Shown: in pieces, positions 62,289-64,000 of the stretch
Layout of the letters: every line of letters begins with the position of its first letter
Position numbering within the stretch: the first letter of the stretch is position 1
Source of the DNA: JBPRGG01 sp051418075
GTDB taxonomy: Bacteria; Bacteroidota; Bacteroidia; Cytophagales; Cyclobacteriaceae
DNA length: 64,000 bases
Reading direction: 5' to 3'
Assembly: GCA_051418075.1 (NCBI GenBank)
Contig: JBPRGG010000099.1
Location: 1 to 64,000, forward strand
Position numbers and translations under genes: made by a program
The notes under the pieces: model-generated
Seen by the model: the letters and a program-made list of their open reading frames with translations, nothing else
What the model was told of the DNA's origin: nothing
Database searches by the model: none

Positions 62289-63386
62289 ATGAATCCTAAT
62301 AATTTCGCCATTATTATGGCCGGTGGCGTTGGTAGCCGTTTCTGGCCCTGGAGTAAAACAGAAAGGCCCAAACAATTTTTAGATGTCTTGGGCACCGGAA
62401 AAACCCTGATCCAGCAAACTTTCGAAAGAATTAACCGGATTTGCCCCAGTGAAAATATACTGATCATTACTAATCAGCTTTATGATAAGACTATTGCCAG
62501 GCAATTGCCTGATTTACCCCCGGAGAATATTTTATGTGAACCCAGCCGTCGCAATACAGCTCCCTGTATTGCATATGGGGCATTTAAAATAAAACAAAAA
62601 AATCCCCAGGCTAACATTTTGGTGGCACCTTCTGATCATATTATCCTGAAGGAAGACCTTTTCCTGGAGGTAGTTAATCAGGGATTTGATTATGCGGGTC
62701 AACATGATGCCTTACTGACCATCGGTATCAAGCCCCACAAGCCGGAAACCGGCTATGGTTATGTGAAATCAGCTGGAAATGTGGTTATGGAAAAGTCCGG
62801 CCAGTGGCAATTATCCGGGGTAGAAAGATTTACTGAAAAACCAGATCTGGCTACCGCTCAGGAATTTGTACAACGGGGAGATTATTTCTGGAACGCTGGA
62901 ATTTTTATCTGGTCGGTTTCAGCTATTTTAAATTCACTGGATCATTTGATGCCAGAGCTCTATGGTCAGTTTAAGCAATACGAAGATAGCTTTAACACTT
63001 CCGGTGAATCCTCAGCCATCGATAGTATTTACGCAGTTTGTGATAATATATCCATAGATTACGGGATCATGGAGAAGGCTGATAATGTTTGGGTGATCAG
63101 TACCGATATCGGGTGGTCTGACCTGGGATCCTGGAGCGCTTTACAGGAGCTTTCACCAGCTGATCCACAGGGAAACACTTCCAATAGCAAAAAGGTGTTG
63201 TTTTATGACTCCCGGAACAACCTGGTAAGGATTGCTCCGGATAAGGTGGGTGTGATCCAGGCCATGGACAATTATATTATTATTGATGATGAGAAAGCCT
63301 TGCTCATTTGTAAAATGGATGATGAGCAGAAGATCAAACAATTCGTACAGGATGTGGGAAATCAGCTGGGAAAAGATTTTGTATAA
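62289..63386 (+). CDS. manC: Mannose-1-phosphate guanylyltransferase
   Basis: Makes GDP-mannose from GTP and mannose 1-phosphate for surface glycans. It has 365 residues. The nucleotidyltransferase signature is MAGGVGSRFWPWSKTERPKQ. Further blocks are EPSRRNTAPCIAYGAF, VAPSDHIILKE, the sugar-side FTEKPDLATAQEFV, and WNAGIFIW. The protein lacks the C-terminal isomerase domain of bifunctional ManC, so phosphomannose isomerase must be separate. It converges on the hydrolase gene, eight bases apart. Confidence 0.94.
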   Translation: MNPNNFAIIMAGGVGSRFWPWSKTERPKQFLDVLGTGKTLIQQTFERINRICPSENILIITNQLYDKTIARQLPDLPPENILCEPSRRNTAPCIAYGAFKIKQKNPQANILVAPSDHIILKEDLFLEVVNQGFDYAGQHDALLTIGIKPHKPETGYGYVKSAGNVVMEKSGQWQLSGVERFTEKPDLATAQEFVQRGDYFWNAGIFIWSVSAILNSLDHLMPELYGQFKQYEDSFNTSGESSAIDSIYAVCDNISIDYGIMEKADNVWVISTDIGWSDLGSWSALQELSPADPQGNTSNSKKVLFYDSRNNLVRIAPDKVGVIQAMDNYIIIDDEKALLICKMDDEQKIKQFVQDVGNQLGKDFV

Positions 63387-63394
63387 CACCGGGT

Positions 63395-64000
63395 TTAAAG
63401 GTTTTCTATGATCCACCGGTCGGCCCGTTGAGCTGTACCGGTCAAAATTTGCTGGTGGCTTAGTGGAGAATATTTTTTGGGTACTTTCAAACTGTGGTCA
63501 CCCTGTTCAACACTTTGCAGATAGGCATTCCGGCAATCTTTTATGACTTCACCGATCAAATCATAGTCAGCCAGTCTGTCCCTGGTTCCCTGAATAAATA
63601 ATTGAGGCAGGCTGATGTCATATAAATGTTCAGCCCTTTGAAGGGAAGGCTTGCCTGGTGCATGTAAGGGAAATCCAAAATATATCAACCCTTTTACAGC
63701 GTCCTGCTCAGGGTTTTGTACTACCCAATGAGAACCCATTCTTCCCCCATAAGACTTTCCTGCCAGAAACAGGGGCAGATGTGCAAATTCTTGGCCGGCA
63801 TAGGCTATCATTTTACCTATAGTGTAAATATTGGAACCGGATGCTCCGGGCAGTTTTTTGTTTTTTTCCATATAGGGAAAGTTAAATCTTATGACCACCC
63901 CGTTTTGCCTGGCCATTGCAGTGGCCACTGCATGCATAAAATCATGCTGAAGGCCTGCTCCGGCTCCATGGGCCAGAAGCAGAACATACTGCGGTGAAGC
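63395..64000 (-). CDS. Alpha/beta hydrolase of the dienelactone hydrolase-like (TEX30/KANL3) type, partial
   Basis: The gene is cut by the window end: the reading frame continues without a stop to base 64000 and adds ASPQYVLLLAHGAGAGLQHD before the first ATG at 63937, a conserved N-terminal block of this family. At least 202 residues are present. The nucleophile Ser lies in LAGKSYGGRMGSH, the acid in IQGTRDRLADYD and the His in EQGDHSLKVPKK, a full catalytic triad. The substrate is unknown. The 5' end and start codon lie outside the window. Confidence 0.88.
   Translation of the reverse strand, partial: ASPQYVLLLAHGAGAGLQHDFMHAVATAMARQNGVVIRFNFPYMEKNKKLPGASGSNIYTIGKMIAYAGQEFAHLPLFLAGKSYGGRMGSHWVVQNPEQDAVKGLIYFGFPLHAPGKPSLQRAEHLYDISLPQLFIQGTRDRLADYDLIGEVIKDCRNAYLQSVEQGDHSLKVPKKYSPLSHQQILTGTAQRADRWIIENL

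Noticed and set aside
1..64000. CRISPR arrays, insertion sequences, prophage, toxin-antitoxin or defence systems
   Set aside because: No regularly spaced repeats, transposase, integrase, nuclease-helicase or paired toxin-like genes were seen on either strand.

Overview
The window is a chromosomal segment of a Bacteroidota bacterium, most like the Cytophagales. The evidence is an AT-rich genome and absent Shine-Dalgarno signals. Promoters follow the Bacteroidota pattern (TTTG or TTG, 19-21 bases, then TAnnTTTG). Protein types also fit: a SusC-like outer-membrane barrel, secreted M13 and M1 peptidases, and zinc-free S14, S4 and L36. Genus cannot be fixed from sequence reading alone. I see no rRNA genes, CRISPR arrays, insertion sequences, prophage or plasmid functions.

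Region 1 (1-21 kb) is a mixed housekeeping and accessory stretch. It holds a secreted aspartyl-protease/PDZ protein, an M13 lipoprotein peptidase, a free-standing KOW-Smr protein, an outer-membrane barrel receptor, a zinc-free alcohol dehydrogenase-like oxidoreductase, a LOG-like nucleotide-binding protein, a secreted GH2 beta-galactosidase and a CPA1 cation/proton antiporter. Next comes a tight four-gene operon: ECF sigma factor, zinc anti-sigma factor, gmk, nadD. It faces the reverse-strand pyrH-frr pair. A biotin carrier protein and an M1 aminopeptidase are divergent from each other.

Region 2 (21-53 kb) is the large information-processing block, all on the plus strand. Three transcription units can be read from promoters and terminators. 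The first is tRNA-Tyr, tRNA-Gly, tRNA-Thr, tuf, tRNA-Trp, secE, nusG, rplKAJL, rpoBC and a DUF3467 gene. The second is rpsL, rpsG, fusA, rpsJ, with its own promoter and a strong terminator. The third is rplC to rplQ (S10, spc and alpha clusters plus secY, map, infA, rpmJ and rpoA), with its own promoter, an internal promoter before rpsH and a terminator after rplQ. Two genes too short for routine ORF calling, rpmD and rpmJ, are intact.

Region 3 (53-64 kb) carries carA, eno, a DivIC/FtsB-like division protein, a small outer-membrane protein, an Ldh-family dehydrogenase, an Ppx/GppA phosphatase, an acyl-CoA carboxylase carboxyltransferase, a lipoprotein L,D-transpeptidase, a mannose-1-phosphate guanylyltransferase and a partial alpha/beta hydrolase cut by the window edge.

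No wholly new defence or mobile system was found. The best leads are a SigR/RsrA-like redox sigma switch fused to a nucleotide-metabolism operon, hairpins on both sides of rpoB, a 41-residue single-pass membrane ORF, a MutS2 C-terminal fragment standing as its own gene, and several promoters whose -7 box nearly touches the start codon.
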